A stretch of 64,000 bases of DNA, from NCBI GenBank assembly GCA_027013095.1, contig JALUYI010000011.1, positions 1 through 64,000 of the forward strand, in the 5' to 3' direction. The stretch comes from Paracoccaceae bacterium (GTDB lineage Bacteria; Pseudomonadota; Alphaproteobacteria; Rhodobacterales; Rhodobacteraceae). The translations under genes and the position numbers were made by a program. Positions 52,935 through 61,863 of this stretch are shown here, one piece after another. Positions within the stretch are counted from its first letter, which is position 1. Each line of letters starts with the position of its first letter. Under the pieces are notes generated by a model. It did not search any database. It was not told the origin of the DNA and saw only the letters and a list, made by a program, of their open reading frames with translations.

Positions 52935-53819
52935 ATGGGGGCCCACAAGAGGACTGTGCCGGTATTGACTGTCATTCTGGCGATTTTTGTGCTGTGGTAT
53001 GCGGGCTCAGTGGCGCTGAACGCGAAATGGGCCGAGGACAAGGCGACGCGGGCGCATGTCTCGCTGAGTTTTTCCGAGTTGGTGACCGATACCTGGTCAC
53101 AGGATAAACCGAAACTGCCGACGCCCCATCAGGTGGCCCGCGAGATCTGGAAAACAACGGTCGGCATGGCGATGCGCGGGCGTGCCTTTTCCAGACGTAG
53201 CCTGATCTATCATAGCTGGATCACCCTGTCGGCGACGGTTCTGGGATTTTTTCTGGGTACCGGGCTGGGAATTCTGTTGGCGGTTGGCATCGTTCACAAC
53301 CGGGCGATGGACATGTCGGTGATGCCTTGGGTGATTGCCAGTCAGACGGTGCCGATCCTTGCGATTGCGCCTATGGTGATTGTTGTTCTGAATGCGGTGG
53401 GAATCGCAGGGTTGCTGCCCAAGGCGGTGATCTCGATGTATCTGTCGTTTTTTCCGGTTGTGGTTGGCATGGTCAAGGGGTTGCGCAGCCCTGACCGTAT
53501 GCAGCTGGACCAGATGCGCACGTGGTATGCCAGCAAACCTCAAACATTCTGGAAATTACGGTTGCCAAGCTCGATGCCTTATCTTTTCACCTCGCTCAAG
53601 ATCGCAATGGCCGCGGCGCTGGTCGGGGCGATCGTGGCTGAATTGCCGATCAACCAGAACGGCGGCCTTGGCGCGCGGATGCTGGTCGGGAGCTATTATG
53701 GCCAGACCATCCAGATCTGGAGCGCATTGATCACAGCGGCGGTTCTGGCCGCGGTTTTGGTCGGGCTGATCGGCGTAATGCAGGCCGCGACCCTCAAACG
53801 GATGGGGATGGCGCAATGA
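52935..53819 (+). CDS. ABC transporter permease, first
   Basis: The protein has 294 residues from ATG 52935, after GGAGG; a TTG start 13 codons upstream is possible but lacks a site. The N-terminal hydrophobic segment precedes a periplasmic-type segment (about 30-90), then the core with YHSWITLSATVLGFFLGTGL and EAA-like MRTWYASKPQTFWKLRLPSS. Its stop overlaps the next permease start as ATGA at 53816-53819. Confidence 0.9.
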   Translation: MGAHKRTVPVLTVILAIFVLWYAGSVALNAKWAEDKATRAHVSLSFSELVTDTWSQDKPKLPTPHQVAREIWKTTVGMAMRGRAFSRRSLIYHSWITLSATVLGFFLGTGLGILLAVGIVHNRAMDMSVMPWVIASQTVPILAIAPMVIVVLNAVGIAGLLPKAVISMYLSFFPVVVGMVKGLRSPDRMQLDQMRTWYASKPQTFWKLRLPSSMPYLFTSLKIAMAAALVGAIVAELPINQNGGLGARMLVGSYYGQTIQIWSALITAAVLAAVLVGLIGVMQAATLKRMGMAQ

Positions 53820-54658
53820 TCTGGATCGTCGGTTCGGTTCTGTTTTGGCTGGTGTCCTGGTGGGCCAACCTGCGCATGGCGCGGTTGCCAAAGTCACGCC
53901 TGACCAGCGTTGCGGTTCCCACCCTCTTTGGTCTGGCGCTGCTTGTCCTCTGGCAGGGGATCGTGCGCGGGGCGGGGATCAACCCGGTTCTGTTGCCGGC
54001 GCCAACGGATATTGCTGTCAAATTTGCCAGCAGCATGCCGATTCTTTGGGCCGATTTCTATCAGACATTCGTAAAAGGGGCGCTTAGTGGCTATGTTATT
54101 GGCTGTGGCGCGGCCTTCCTGACGGCGGTGCTGGTGGATCGCTCGCCGTTCCTACAGGCGGGCCTGTTGCCAGTCGGCAATTTTGTGGCGGCCCTGCCGA
54201 TCATTGGTATGGCGCCGATTCTTGTCATGTGGTTCGGCTTTGACTGGCAATCCAAGGCGGCGGTCGTGGTGGTCATGGTGTTCTTTCCCATGCTGGTCAA
54301 CACTGTCGAGGGGTTGCACGCCAGCAGCGCAATGCAGCGAGACCTGATGCGGACCTACGCCGCCAGTTACTCGCAAGGTTTGCGACGTCTGCGTTTGCCC
54401 GCCGCGATGCCGTTTGTTTTCAACGGGCTAAAAATTTCGACAACATTGGCACTTATTGGTGCTATTGTAGCCGAATTCTTCGGATCCCCAATAAAGGGGA
54501 TGGGTTTTCGGATTTCGACCGAGGTCGGACGGCTTGCACTTGATATGGTGTGGGCCGAGATTGCGGTTGCGGCCTTGGCCGGGAGCGCATTTTATGGCTG
54601 TGTCGCGATGATCGAGAAGATCGTAACCTTCTGGCATCCGTCACAGAGGAGAGGCTGA
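53816..54658 (+). CDS. ABC transporter permease, second
   Basis: The 280-residue membrane protein is of the SsuC/TauC type, with about six hydrophobic segments, and EAA-type loop LMRTYAASYSQGLRRLRLPA; the C-terminal region includes IGAIVAEFFGSPIKGMG. It forms a heterodimer channel with the previous permease. It is coupled to that gene by the ATGA overlap. Confidence 0.9.
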   Translation: MIWIVGSVLFWLVSWWANLRMARLPKSRLTSVAVPTLFGLALLVLWQGIVRGAGINPVLLPAPTDIAVKFASSMPILWADFYQTFVKGALSGYVIGCGAAFLTAVLVDRSPFLQAGLLPVGNFVAALPIIGMAPILVMWFGFDWQSKAAVVVVMVFFPMLVNTVEGLHASSAMQRDLMRTYAASYSQGLRRLRLPAAMPFVFNGLKISTTLALIGAIVAEFFGSPIKGMGFRISTEVGRLALDMVWAEIAVAALAGSAFYGCVAMIEKIVTFWHPSQRRG

Positions 54659-54695
54659 GCAAACGAACCACTAAACTTCAACCGGGAGAAAACAC

Positions 54696-55685
54696 ATGAA
54701 AAAACTGATAACAGCGGCGGTTGCCGGGGCTCTGGCGCTAGGCGCCTCGATGGCACAGGCGGCGGACAATATCACGTTGCAACTGAAATGGGTTACACAA
54801 GCGCAGTTTGCGGGCTATTACGTGGCCAAGGACAAGGGGTTTTACAAGGCTGAAAACCTGAACGTTACGATCAAGCCGGGCGGCCCTGACGTTGCCCCTG
54901 CGCAGGTGATCGCAGGTGGCGGGGCCGATGTTATTATCGACTGGATGCCCTCGGCTCTTGCCAGCCGCGAAAAGGGTCTGGATCTGGTTAATATCGCGCA
55001 ACCGTTCAAGCGTTCGGGTATGATGCTGACCTGCCGTAAGGACGCGGGCATCAAGACCCCGGCGGATTTCAAAGGCAAGACCCTTGGCGTTTGGTTTTAT
55101 GGCAACGAATATCCGTTCCTCAGCTGGATGAGCAAGCTGGGCCTGAAAACCAATGGCGGGCCGGACGGCGTAACCGTTCTGAAGCAAGGCTTTAATGTCG
55201 ATCCGATTTTGCAGGGACAGGCGGCCTGTGTTTCGACCATGACCTACAATGAATACTGGCAGATCATCGATGCGGGGCTGAAACCCAGTGATCTGGTCGT
55301 GTTCAAATACGAGGATCAGGGTGTCGCAACGCTTGAGGACGGCCTGTATGTGCTGGGCAAGAACCTGAAAGACCCGAAATTCGTTGACAAGATGGTGCGG
55401 TTTGTTCGCGCCTCGATGAAGGGTTGGAAATGGGCCGAGGCACATCCGGATGCGGCTGCGATGATCGTGCTGGATAATGATGCGACCGGCGCGCAGACCG
55501 AAAAACATCAAAAACGGATGATGCGTGAAATTGCCAAGCTGACCGCAGGCTCGAATGGTGCGCTCGACCCGGCCGATTACGAGCGTACGGTGAAAAGCCT
55601 GATGTCCGGCGGCTCCGATCCGGTTATCACCAAAAAGCCGGTTGGAGCATGGACCCACATGATTACCGATAAGGCGTTGAAGTAA
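54696..55685 (+). CDS. ABC transporter substrate-binding protein (NMT1/THI5-like)
   Basis: The 329-residue periplasmic protein has a signal peptide (to about AQAADN). Its NMT1/THI5-like fold has ITLQLKWVTQAQFAGYYVAK, IKPGGPDVAPAQVIAGGGAD, and KGKTLGVWFYGNEYPFLSWM. Relatives bind hydroxymethylpyrimidine precursors, and in this cluster the natural ligand may be uracil, thymine or a hydantoin. It is the last gene of the importer operon, followed by a terminator. Confidence 0.9.
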   Translation: MKKLITAAVAGALALGASMAQAADNITLQLKWVTQAQFAGYYVAKDKGFYKAENLNVTIKPGGPDVAPAQVIAGGGADVIIDWMPSALASREKGLDLVNIAQPFKRSGMMLTCRKDAGIKTPADFKGKTLGVWFYGNEYPFLSWMSKLGLKTNGGPDGVTVLKQGFNVDPILQGQAACVSTMTYNEYWQIIDAGLKPSDLVVFKYEDQGVATLEDGLYVLGKNLKDPKFVDKMVRFVRASMKGWKWAEAHPDAAAMIVLDNDATGAQTEKHQKRMMREIAKLTAGSNGALDPADYERTVKSLMSGGSDPVITKKPVGAWTHMITDKALK

Positions 55686-55725
55686 TCCCAAGGCACGGCC
55701 CTCTATTGGCCGAGCAAAAAACGGG

Positions 55726-55756
55726 ACACCCGGAGCGACATGCCCCGGGTGTTTTT
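55726..55756 (+). terminator. Terminator of the pyrimidine importer operon
   Basis: ACACCCGG (55726-55733) and CCGGGTGT (55745-55752) form a perfect 8-bp stem with an 11-base loop, then TTTTA. It lies 41 bases after the binding-protein gene. Confidence 0.8.
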
Positions 55757-56846
55757 ATGTGCCGGTTGGAAACAGCGGTCCGTGGGCCCGGTAATGCAGC
55801 GCCTCCAGCACCTCGGCGTTGGTGCTCAGTGACAAAATATCGTTGGGCTGGCCCGTGCGGGTAAAATAACCGGCCAGCCATCCCTTCGGGCGGGCCAAGG
55901 GGGACACGGCATCCACAAGTTTCTGCGCATAAGGGGTTGGAAAAATCGCATGCCAGCCAAATGCCACCTTGGTTGAGACGCGGGCAAATCGCGGCGCCTC
56001 GCCAGCATTGGGGGCGCGGTCGATTATGTCAAAACCCAATGAGGTCAAATGCCCATCGCGCAGAAATCGTGCCCTTTGCGACAGAAAGGCGCTGCCGGCC
56101 TGCCAGAGCAACTCGGGATGCCAACCGAATTCCACCGTCTCAAGGTAAAACTGATCGGCAGTACCCAAATAGGCGGTGGCTCCGCGGGCAGCCGGTGCGC
56201 GCCAGGGCAAGTTTAGCAGGGCGGCAACACGAGCCATATAATGGGCAAACTCAGTCTCAGGGGGGCGCAACGCGGTCGGTGCGGTGGGCTGAGAGCGCTG
56301 GTTTTTGATCATCCGGGACAGGTTCCATCGGGCAAGAATTCCGGCGACAGGCTCCCGTGCTTGGCGATAGTGATGCGCGACGATGACAAGCCCGGCAAGA
56401 AGGCGCATCAGTGTTGGCCCCTCGGACATTCCCGTCTGTAGATGGCCTGCCGGTGGATAGACGGTCAGGCTGGCACAATCGACGGCCAGACCCGGCAGGT
56501 GATCCTGTCCCGGGGGCAGCTGCGCCAGAGAATGAACGATCCGTAGGATCCTGTCGGTCGCTGCAGCGGTTTCGATCAGCCCGAGGCGGTTGGCTGCGGT
56601 GATTGCCAACAGCGTTCCGCCAAGCGCATAGAGGGTAACGCGGTTGCTTTTTGATATAACCGGAGAAAGGCCGGTACAAGAGTCCGCGCCGGTGGCAAAA
56701 TAGGCCCAGGCGGTGCGGGCAAACTGGCGCTCGGGTGCCGATAAGGGTCGGGGCACACGTTTGGCGGCCCGCCAGAGCAGCCGTCTTGCGCGAGTGGTGA
56801 GGTTCGCGGCGGCTTGATCCGCGGGGGTAATGGCTTGGACCAGCAT
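55755..56846 (-). CDS. DUF3131-like protein of unknown function
   Basis: The 363-residue protein has no signal peptide. The stretch TGLSPVISKSNRVTLYALGG and the next residues, together with GFDIIDRAPNAGEAPRFARVSTK, DILSLSTNAEVLEALHYRAH, resemble DUF3131 proteins, whose structure is glucoamylase-like (alpha/alpha toroid). A role in polysaccharide or glycan processing is plausible but not shown. The stop (55755) overlaps the convergent terminator at 55726-55756. Confidence 0.5.
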   Translation of the reverse strand: MLVQAITPADQAAANLTTRARRLLWRAAKRVPRPLSAPERQFARTAWAYFATGADSCTGLSPVISKSNRVTLYALGGTLLAITAANRLGLIETAAATDRILRIVHSLAQLPPGQDHLPGLAVDCASLTVYPPAGHLQTGMSEGPTLMRLLAGLVIVAHHYRQAREPVAGILARWNLSRMIKNQRSQPTAPTALRPPETEFAHYMARVAALLNLPWRAPAARGATAYLGTADQFYLETVEFGWHPELLWQAGSAFLSQRARFLRDGHLTSLGFDIIDRAPNAGEAPRFARVSTKVAFGWHAIFPTPYAQKLVDAVSPLARPKGWLAGYFTRTGQPNDILSLSTNAEVLEALHYRAHGPLFPTGT

Positions 56847-57017
56847 CGAAATACCTGTCAGGACGGGTGCATGGCGATGATGTCGGAATTTTACCGGCCT
56901 CGTTCTGATGGCAGTTACATGCGCCTCTGCCGCGCAGGGTGGCAGAGTTGGGTGAACGCTGGGTTAACGGATCCTTGGAATTTCCGACGGATTTTCAGAA
57001 AACTTGCTGAAAATACG

Positions 57018-57344
57018 CTAATCCTCCAACGATTCCTTGGCTAAGAATGCTTCGAAACTGTCGAGATCGACGGCCTCGAACTGGCCAAAACTCTCCATCC
57101 AGATCAAGGCGTCACGCAATGAGCCGGGCTCCAACTTGCACCATTTGACCCGTCCGCGCTTGTCCTGACTGACAAGGCCCGCCCGGGTCAGAATCGCCAG
57201 ATGTTTCGAGATTGCGGCCAGTGAAATATCGAACGGTTCGGCGACATCGGTGACGGCCATGTCATCTTCAAGCAGCATCGACAGGATGCGCCGTCGTGTC
57301 GGGTCGGCCAGGGCCGAAAAGATCAGGTCGAGGTGGTCGGTCAT
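57018..57344 (-). CDS. ArsR-family transcriptional regulator
   Basis: The protein has 108 residues from MTDHLDLIFSALADPTRRRI; the longer frame to 57461 is less likely. It has a winged helix with FSALADPTRRRIL, AVTDVAEPFDISLAAISKHL and ARLVSQDKRGRVKWCKLEPG-type wing. It lacks the metal-site cysteines of ArsR (CxC), so it probably belongs to the metal-independent group. It is divergent from the atp operon, with overlapping palindromes in the promoter region. Confidence 0.88.
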   Translation of the reverse strand: MTDHLDLIFSALADPTRRRILSMLLEDDMAVTDVAEPFDISLAAISKHLAILTRAGLVSQDKRGRVKWCKLEPGSLRDALIWMESFGQFEAVDLDSFEAFLAKESLED

Positions 57345-57501
57345 GCCAATTTCCCAAGGACTGGCCCAGACATGCCATAGCGGGACAAGGGGGCAAAGGT
57401 CAACCGAATGGTTGAATTTGCATTTTGCCACAGGCGGCGCGTTTGCCCGCCCCCGTTGCACGTGGAAGTTTAAAAAATACTTTATTATCAGTTCATTATG
57501 G

Positions 57502-57525
57502 GCGCACTTGTGCGCGAATTCGCGC
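57502..57525. promoter_or_regulatory. Overlapping palindromes between arsR and atpI (candidate operator)
   Basis: GCGCAC-TT-GTGCGC (57502-57515) and the perfect 14-bp palindrome GCGCGAATTCGCGC (57512-57525) overlap and lie directly upstream of the atpI -35 box. The position suits a dimeric regulator such as the divergent ArsR protein. Confidence 0.45.
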
Positions 57526-57526
57526 C

Positions 57527-57555
57527 TTGACTCTGAACGCTCAGCTTTTTAGGTT
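57527..57555 (+). promoter_or_regulatory. Probable promoter of the atpIBEF'F operon
   Basis: TTGACT (57527-57532) and TAGGTT (57550-57555) are spaced by 17 bases, just before the atpI ribosome-binding site (AAAGGAG). Transcription would begin near 57562. Confidence 0.5.
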
Positions 57556-57584
57556 CCGCCCGACTGTCGAAAGGAGTCACCTTG

Positions 57585-57914
57585 ATGCCCGATGCGCCCG
57601 ACCCAAAGGATCTGGAGGCGCTTACGGCGCGGATCAAGGCGGCAAAAGCCCCGAAAGACGCGGGGTTTCGGCATCACAACCACTACACGGCGGCCGGGGC
57701 CGCGTGGCAGATGGTGATCGAGCTGGTGGTCGGACTGGGCATCGGCTTTGGCATCGGATACGGGCTGGACAGCCTGTTCGGGACTCTCCCGATCTTTCTG
57801 GTGCTGTTCATATTGCTGGGCTTTGCCGCAGGAGTGCGCACGATGCTGCGCACGGCGCAAACGGTCCAGAGGCAAAACTCCGAGGCCGCCGAGAGCGACC
57901 CGGACGAGGACTGA
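57585..57914 (+). CDS. atpI: ATP synthase protein I (AtpI)
   Basis: The protein has 109 residues from ATG 57585, after AAAGGAG. A charged N-terminal segment with a histidine pair ([12 protein letters not shown]) precedes two hydrophobic helices ([34 protein letters not shown]). It is a membrane protein that helps assemble the c-ring and may handle magnesium. It heads the F0 operon. Confidence 0.9.
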   Translation: MPDAPDPKDLEALTARIKAAKAPKDAGFRHHNHYTAAGAAWQMVIELVVGLGIGFGIGYGLDSLFGTLPIFLVLFILLGFAAGVRTMLRTAQTVQRQNSEAAESDPDED

Positions 57915-57975
57915 CAGCCCAAGTCGGGGCAAAAGGATTAACCGCCCCGCCGGGGCAAAAGGACGAGGTGTCAAG

Positions 57976-58731
57976 GTGGCAGCCGAACACGCAGATAGCG
58001 GTTTCAACATCTTCCCAATGGACCAGTTCGTCATCCGGCCATTGTTTGGCAATCACGGGATGACCTGGTACACGCCGACCAATCAGGCGCTGTGGATGGG
58101 CATTGCGATCGTCGCGGTCGTGCTGCTGCTGGTAATCGGCACCCGCGGGCGGGCGCTGGTGCCCAGCCGCACCCAATCCATCGCCGAGGTGTTTTACGGC
58201 TTTACCTACAAAATGATCGAAGACATCAACGGCAAGGCTGGACTAAAGTATTTCCCGGTCATCATGACGCTGTTCACCTTTGTGGTGTTTGCCAATATCC
58301 TCGGACTGTTGCCCTACAGTTTTACCGTTACCTCGCAAGCGGCGGTTACGGTGTTTCTGGCGTTGGCGGTGTTCCTGTCGGTAACCATCATCGGTCTGGT
58401 CAAGAACGGCCCCGGATTCCTCAAGGTTTTCTGGATCAGCAGCGCGCCACTGCCGCTCAGACCCATTTTGGCGATCATCGAGGTCATCTCGTATTTCGTG
58501 CGCCCGGTCAGTCACTCGATTCGTCTGATGGGCAACATGATGGCCGGTCACGCCGTGATCATGGTGTTCGCCGGATTCGCCGGGGCGCTGGGGATATTCG
58601 CCGTCTTTCCTGTCGTCGCGATCATGGCCGTTTACGGGCTGGAGGTTATCGTTGCCTTTATCCAAGCCTATGTCTTTGCAATTCTCACTGTCATTTACAT
58701 GAATGACGCGCTTCATCCGGGCGGCCACTGA
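57976..58731 (+). CDS. atpB: ATP synthase F0 subunit a
   Basis: The protein has 251 residues from GTG 57976, seven bases after GAGG; upstream frame extension into atpI is not coding. The membrane protein keeps the essential arginine in [14 protein letters not shown] and the C-terminal [17 protein letters not shown]. It forms the proton half-channels with the c-ring. Confidence 0.96.
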   Translation: MAAEHADSGFNIFPMDQFVIRPLFGNHGMTWYTPTNQALWMGIAIVAVVLLLVIGTRGRALVPSRTQSIAEVFYGFTYKMIEDINGKAGLKYFPVIMTLFTFVVFANILGLLPYSFTVTSQAAVTVFLALAVFLSVTIIGLVKNGPGFLKVFWISSAPLPLRPILAIIEVISYFVRPVSHSIRLMGNMMAGHAVIMVFAGFAGALGIFAVFPVVAIMAVYGLEVIVAFIQAYVFAILTVIYMNDALHPGGH

Positions 58732-58798
58732 TCGGGGCGCCCGAAGACCAGACAACCTGAACGTCAACACGCTATCTGAATCCAAAGGAGAAAACATA

Positions 58799-59050
58799 AT
58801 GGAAAACGTATCACTGGGAGCCGACCTGGTTAAAATGGGCGCACTGATGGGTGCGGGCCTTGCTTGCACGGGCATGGGTGGCGCGGCCATCGGCATCGGT
58901 CATGTTGTCGGCAATTACCTGTCGGGGGCCCTGCGCAACCCGTCGGCTGCTGGCGGGCAAACGGCAACGATGTTCATCGGCATCGCCTTTTCCGAAGCGC
59001 TGGGGATCTTTTCGTTCCTCGTCGCCCTGCTTCTGATGTATGCTCAATAA
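58799..59050 (+). CDS. atpE: ATP synthase F0 subunit c
   Basis: The protein has 83 residues from [20 protein letters not shown], after AAAGGAG. It is a hairpin of two helices with the proton-carrying carboxylate in [12 protein letters not shown] (Glu) and a glycine-rich first helix. It forms the rotor ring. Confidence 0.97.
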   Translation: MENVSLGADLVKMGALMGAGLACTGMGGAAIGIGHVVGNYLSGALRNPSAAGGQTATMFIGIAFSEALGIFSFLVALLLMYAQ

Positions 59051-59152
59051 GCTTTACGATCTGCGATAGGTATCGGGCGACCCTGAACGCGGGGTCGCCG
59101 GGGATCACGGGGGCTCTGGCTTGCAGATGCCCCATTGCTTATGGAGGATGCC

Positions 59153-59695
59153 ATGGCATCTGAACAACTCATGGCCGGGGCAGGCCAGATTGGCGAACAT
59201 GCCGAGGGCATGCCGCAGCTGGATTTTGCCAACTACCCGAACCAGTGGTTCTGGTTGGTGGTGACACTGCTGGTGCTTTACGTGGTGATTAGCCGGATTG
59301 CACTGCCCCGGATCGCGTCCGTTCTGGCCGAGCGTCAGGGCGCCATCGCGAGAGATATCGAGCAGGCCGAAACGCTGAAGCGTCAGGCGGTCGAGGCCGA
59401 GGAGGCCTACAAGAAGGCGCTGGCAGATGCCCGCGCCGAGGCTGGTCGCATCGTTGCCGAGGCCAAGGCCGACATCCAGAAGGAACTGGATATCGCCACC
59501 GAAGCTGCCGAGGCCGAGATCGCCGCGAAATCCAATGAGTCCGAATTGCGCATCGCCGAGATCCGCAAAGGGGCGTTGGACAGCATCGAGGCGGTCGCCC
59601 GGGATACTGCGGGTGAAATCGTCAAGGCAATCATGCCGGTCGCTGCCGACCAAAAGGCCATCGATGCCGCGGTCACGGCAAAGCTGAAAGGGTAG
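59153..59695 (+). CDS. atpF': ATP synthase F0 subunit b'
   Basis: The protein has 180 residues from MASEQLMAGAGQIGEHAEGM, after GGAGG; a longer frame to 59135 is not needed. One membrane helix (WFWLVVTLLVLYVVISRIAL) is followed by a charged coiled-coil helix rich in Ala/Glu/Lys. It forms the stator with subunit b. The pairing of b' and b is typical of phototrophs and alphaproteobacteria. Confidence 0.95.
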   Translation: MASEQLMAGAGQIGEHAEGMPQLDFANYPNQWFWLVVTLLVLYVVISRIALPRIASVLAERQGAIARDIEQAETLKRQAVEAEEAYKKALADARAEAGRIVAEAKADIQKELDIATEAAEAEIAAKSNESELRIAEIRKGALDSIEAVARDTAGEIVKAIMPVAADQKAIDAAVTAKLKG

Positions 59696-59701
59696 GACGG
59701 G

Positions 59702-60268
59702 ATGAAATGTCTGTTTAGAATCGCGGGGTTTTCCGGGGTTGTCATTGCTACGCCGGCGCTGGCTGCGTCCGAGCCGTTTTTCTCTCTGAACAACACCCAC
59801 TCGGTCGAACTGTTCGCCTTTCTGCTGTTCGTTGGCGTTCTGATCTACCTCAAGGTGCCGCAGATGGTTACCAAGATGCTGGATGCGCGCGCTGAAGGGA
59901 TCGAGGCGGATCTGAACGAAGCCCGTGCCCTGCGCGAAGAGGCGCAGCGGGTGTTGGCCTCTTATGAGCGCAAACAAAAGGAAGTGGCCGAACACGCCGC
60001 AGAGATTGTGGAGCACGCCAAAGCCGAAGCTGCCGCTGCGGCAGAGCAGGCCAAAGCCGACCTCAAGGATTCGATTGCACGTCGCCTGCAGGCTGCCGAA
60101 GACCAGATTACCTCGGCTGAGGCGGCGGCAATCCGCGAGGTGCGTGACAGTGCGATCACGGTGGCCATTGGTGCCGCCCGTGAGGTTCTGGCCCGCTCGA
60201 TGACGGCCAAGGACAGCGGCGCGCTGATCGACAGTGCGATTGCCGATGTTGGGGAAAAACTGAACTGA
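59702..60268 (+). CDS. atpF: ATP synthase F0 subunit b
   Basis: The 188-residue protein has a signal-peptide-like N-terminus ([15 protein letters not shown]), a membrane helix at about 33-50 ([20 protein letters not shown]), and a long coiled coil to the C-terminus. It is seven bases after b' and is the last gene before a strong terminator. F1 genes are elsewhere. Confidence 0.95.
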   Translation: MKCLFRIAGFSGVVIATPALAASEPFFSLNNTHSVELFAFLLFVGVLIYLKVPQMVTKMLDARAEGIEADLNEARALREEAQRVLASYERKQKEVAEHAAEIVEHAKAEAAAAAEQAKADLKDSIARRLQAAEDQITSAEAAAIREVRDSAITVAIGAAREVLARSMTAKDSGALIDSAIADVGEKLN

Positions 60269-60299
60269 CGCTCCTCTGATCCACAGGACCATCAAACCA

Positions 60300-60330
60300 A
60301 AAAAGCCCGGCAATCAAAGCCGGGCTTTTT
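60300..60330 (+). terminator. Terminator of the F0 operon
   Basis: AAAAAGCCCGGC (60300-60311) and GCCGGGCTTTTT (60319-60330) form a perfect 12-bp stem with a 7-base loop, with the T-tract built into the stem and continuing as GATTT. It also has a symmetric A-tract, so it could work in both directions. Confidence 0.9.
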
Positions 60331-60353
60331 GATTTCGGGGCCAATAATCAGAA

Positions 60354-60896
60354 CTATCGATAGTCCTCATCCGTCGGCAGGTTCTGGACATAGCCGGTGT
60401 TGGACTGGTAGCGGCTGAATTTGTGGCGCAGGAACGGTGCGTCCGCCGGGCTGATATGAACGACACCGGCACAACCATCCTGCCACTGGGTTCCATTCAG
60501 GGTTGACACAATGCAATGCGATTGCGGTGGTCCTTGCACTGCGCCATACATCGGGGCCTGACCCGGGCTGTAATAGGGGTCATATCCGGGGGCGACATAG
60601 TTCGGGGCACCATAGGCCACATAAGACCGGGTTGAATATGTCTCGGTCGGCTCGACGTAAACCGTCTGCGGTCGCGCATAGGTGACATAGGGCTGCACCA
60701 GAACATGCTGTTCCCAGGACTCGTTGTCCGGTGTCACATATGCCTGACCGTAAGTGCCGTAATACGTGTTGTTGACCGGCGGCAAGGGCGGTCCGCCACG
60801 CCAGTTATCAGGATAGGCAACGCCTCCTGCCTGCGACATGGTGGCAAGGGTGGCACTAAAAAGGATTGTGCCTGCCACGCGGGAATAAAATTTCAT
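60354..60896 (-). CDS. Secreted Tyr/Pro-rich protein, unknown
   Basis: The protein has 180 residues from MKFYSRVAGTILFSATLATM, after GGAGG; it has a signal peptide (cleavage after AQA or SQA). The middle is rich in Tyr, Pro, Val and Gly (YVAYGAPNYVAPGYDPYYSP), and the C-terminus has two cysteines (HCIVST, DGCAGVV) and an acidic end. No domain is recognised. The composition suggests a surface or matrix protein. Confidence 0.7.
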   Translation of the reverse strand: MKFYSRVAGTILFSATLATMSQAGGVAYPDNWRGGPPLPPVNNTYYGTYGQAYVTPDNESWEQHVLVQPYVTYARPQTVYVEPTETYSTRSYVAYGAPNYVAPGYDPYYSPGQAPMYGAVQGPPQSHCIVSTLNGTQWQDGCAGVVHISPADAPFLRHKFSRYQSNTGYVQNLPTDEDYR

Positions 60897-61156
60897 ATTA
60901 GCCTCCAAGCCATATCCGAGGGCGCGAAATTGGCATGGCGCGAAGGCGGGAGTCAAATTTTATTCATATTTTGTTCATAATTGTTAATAAAAGGTAAACA
61001 ATAACAATATATTAATGTGTTTTAGGCGTCGGACCAGGTATTTGCGTTGGATTTGCGTCCAAAAAGGGTGACCCGGCGATTCGCTTATGGCTGTATTTGC
61101 GATCTTGATGCAATTGATGTGATTCGGAAAAATTCAGCCACGCAGCGGCCGTGTTA

Positions 61157-61765
61157 TCAGCCGGCTGAACCTGCCCGGATCGTGATCTCGATGCGCTCAT
61201 TTTTTGCGCGACCAGCGGCGGTCAGGTTGCTGGCGACGGGGACTTCTTCGCCCCGGCCAGAGGCGCTCATCCGAATTGAAGCGACCCCGATTTGGGCAAG
61301 ATAGGCCATCACCGTTCGCGCACGGGCGATTGACAGGGCCATGTTCCGTGCCGCGGGTCCGGTATTGTCGGTGTGGCCGACAATGTCTATCCGAGTCTTG
61401 GGAAAGGCCACCAGATTGTCGGCCAGTGCGCTCAACTCTTTTGGCGCGCTGGTGCGCAGCTCGGCGCTGCCCGGATCAAAACTGCTGGCGGCTGGCAGGG
61501 TTATGCGCAACTGCCGATTCGAATTCACGATTTGGACGTCAGTACCTTGCAAGCTGGTATGCAAAGCGGCCTCAAGAGCGTTTAAATCCGAGGTTTTGGG
61601 GCCGGCGGTCGAGGTTTCAGCGGGGCCTTGGCTTCCGAGGATTCCGTTCAAAAGGCCTCGGGCCGTGGGAACACGTGCCAAGGGTGCCCCATTCGGGCTG
61701 GTGCAGGCGGCCAGAAGAATGACGAGTGCGCCCATGCTCAGGGCGGGTTTGCTGTGCCGGTTCAT
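61157..61765 (-). CDS. OmpA-family peptidoglycan-associated lipoprotein
   Basis: The protein has 202 residues from MNRHSKPALSMGALVILLAA; the lipobox LAAC gives lipidation at the cysteine. A variable linker leads to a C-terminal OmpA domain (about 90-202): ITLPAASSFDPGSAEL, IDIVGHTDNTGPAARN and SGRGEEVPVASNLTAAGRAKNER with the conserved D and R that bind peptidoglycan diaminopimelate. An upstream ATG (61786) is also in frame. Confidence 0.88.
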   Translation of the reverse strand: MNRHSKPALSMGALVILLAACTSPNGAPLARVPTARGLLNGILGSQGPAETSTAGPKTSDLNALEAALHTSLQGTDVQIVNSNRQLRITLPAASSFDPGSAELRTSAPKELSALADNLVAFPKTRIDIVGHTDNTGPAARNMALSIARARTVMAYLAQIGVASIRMSASGRGEEVPVASNLTAAGRAKNERIEITIRAGSAG

Positions 61766-61863
61766 CAGGGCCTCCCGAAAATTCATCTGCCTTCGCGGGT
61801 CTTTCGCCTCTATAAGCGCGATTTCAGGCGCGCGCACCCTGAATTTACGGCAGGCCGATCACA

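Noticed and set aside
60984-60999. TTAA-N7-TAAAC resembling a CtrA site upstream of the Tyr-rich protein gene
   Set aside because: One mismatch in an AT-rich stretch where such matches arise by chance.
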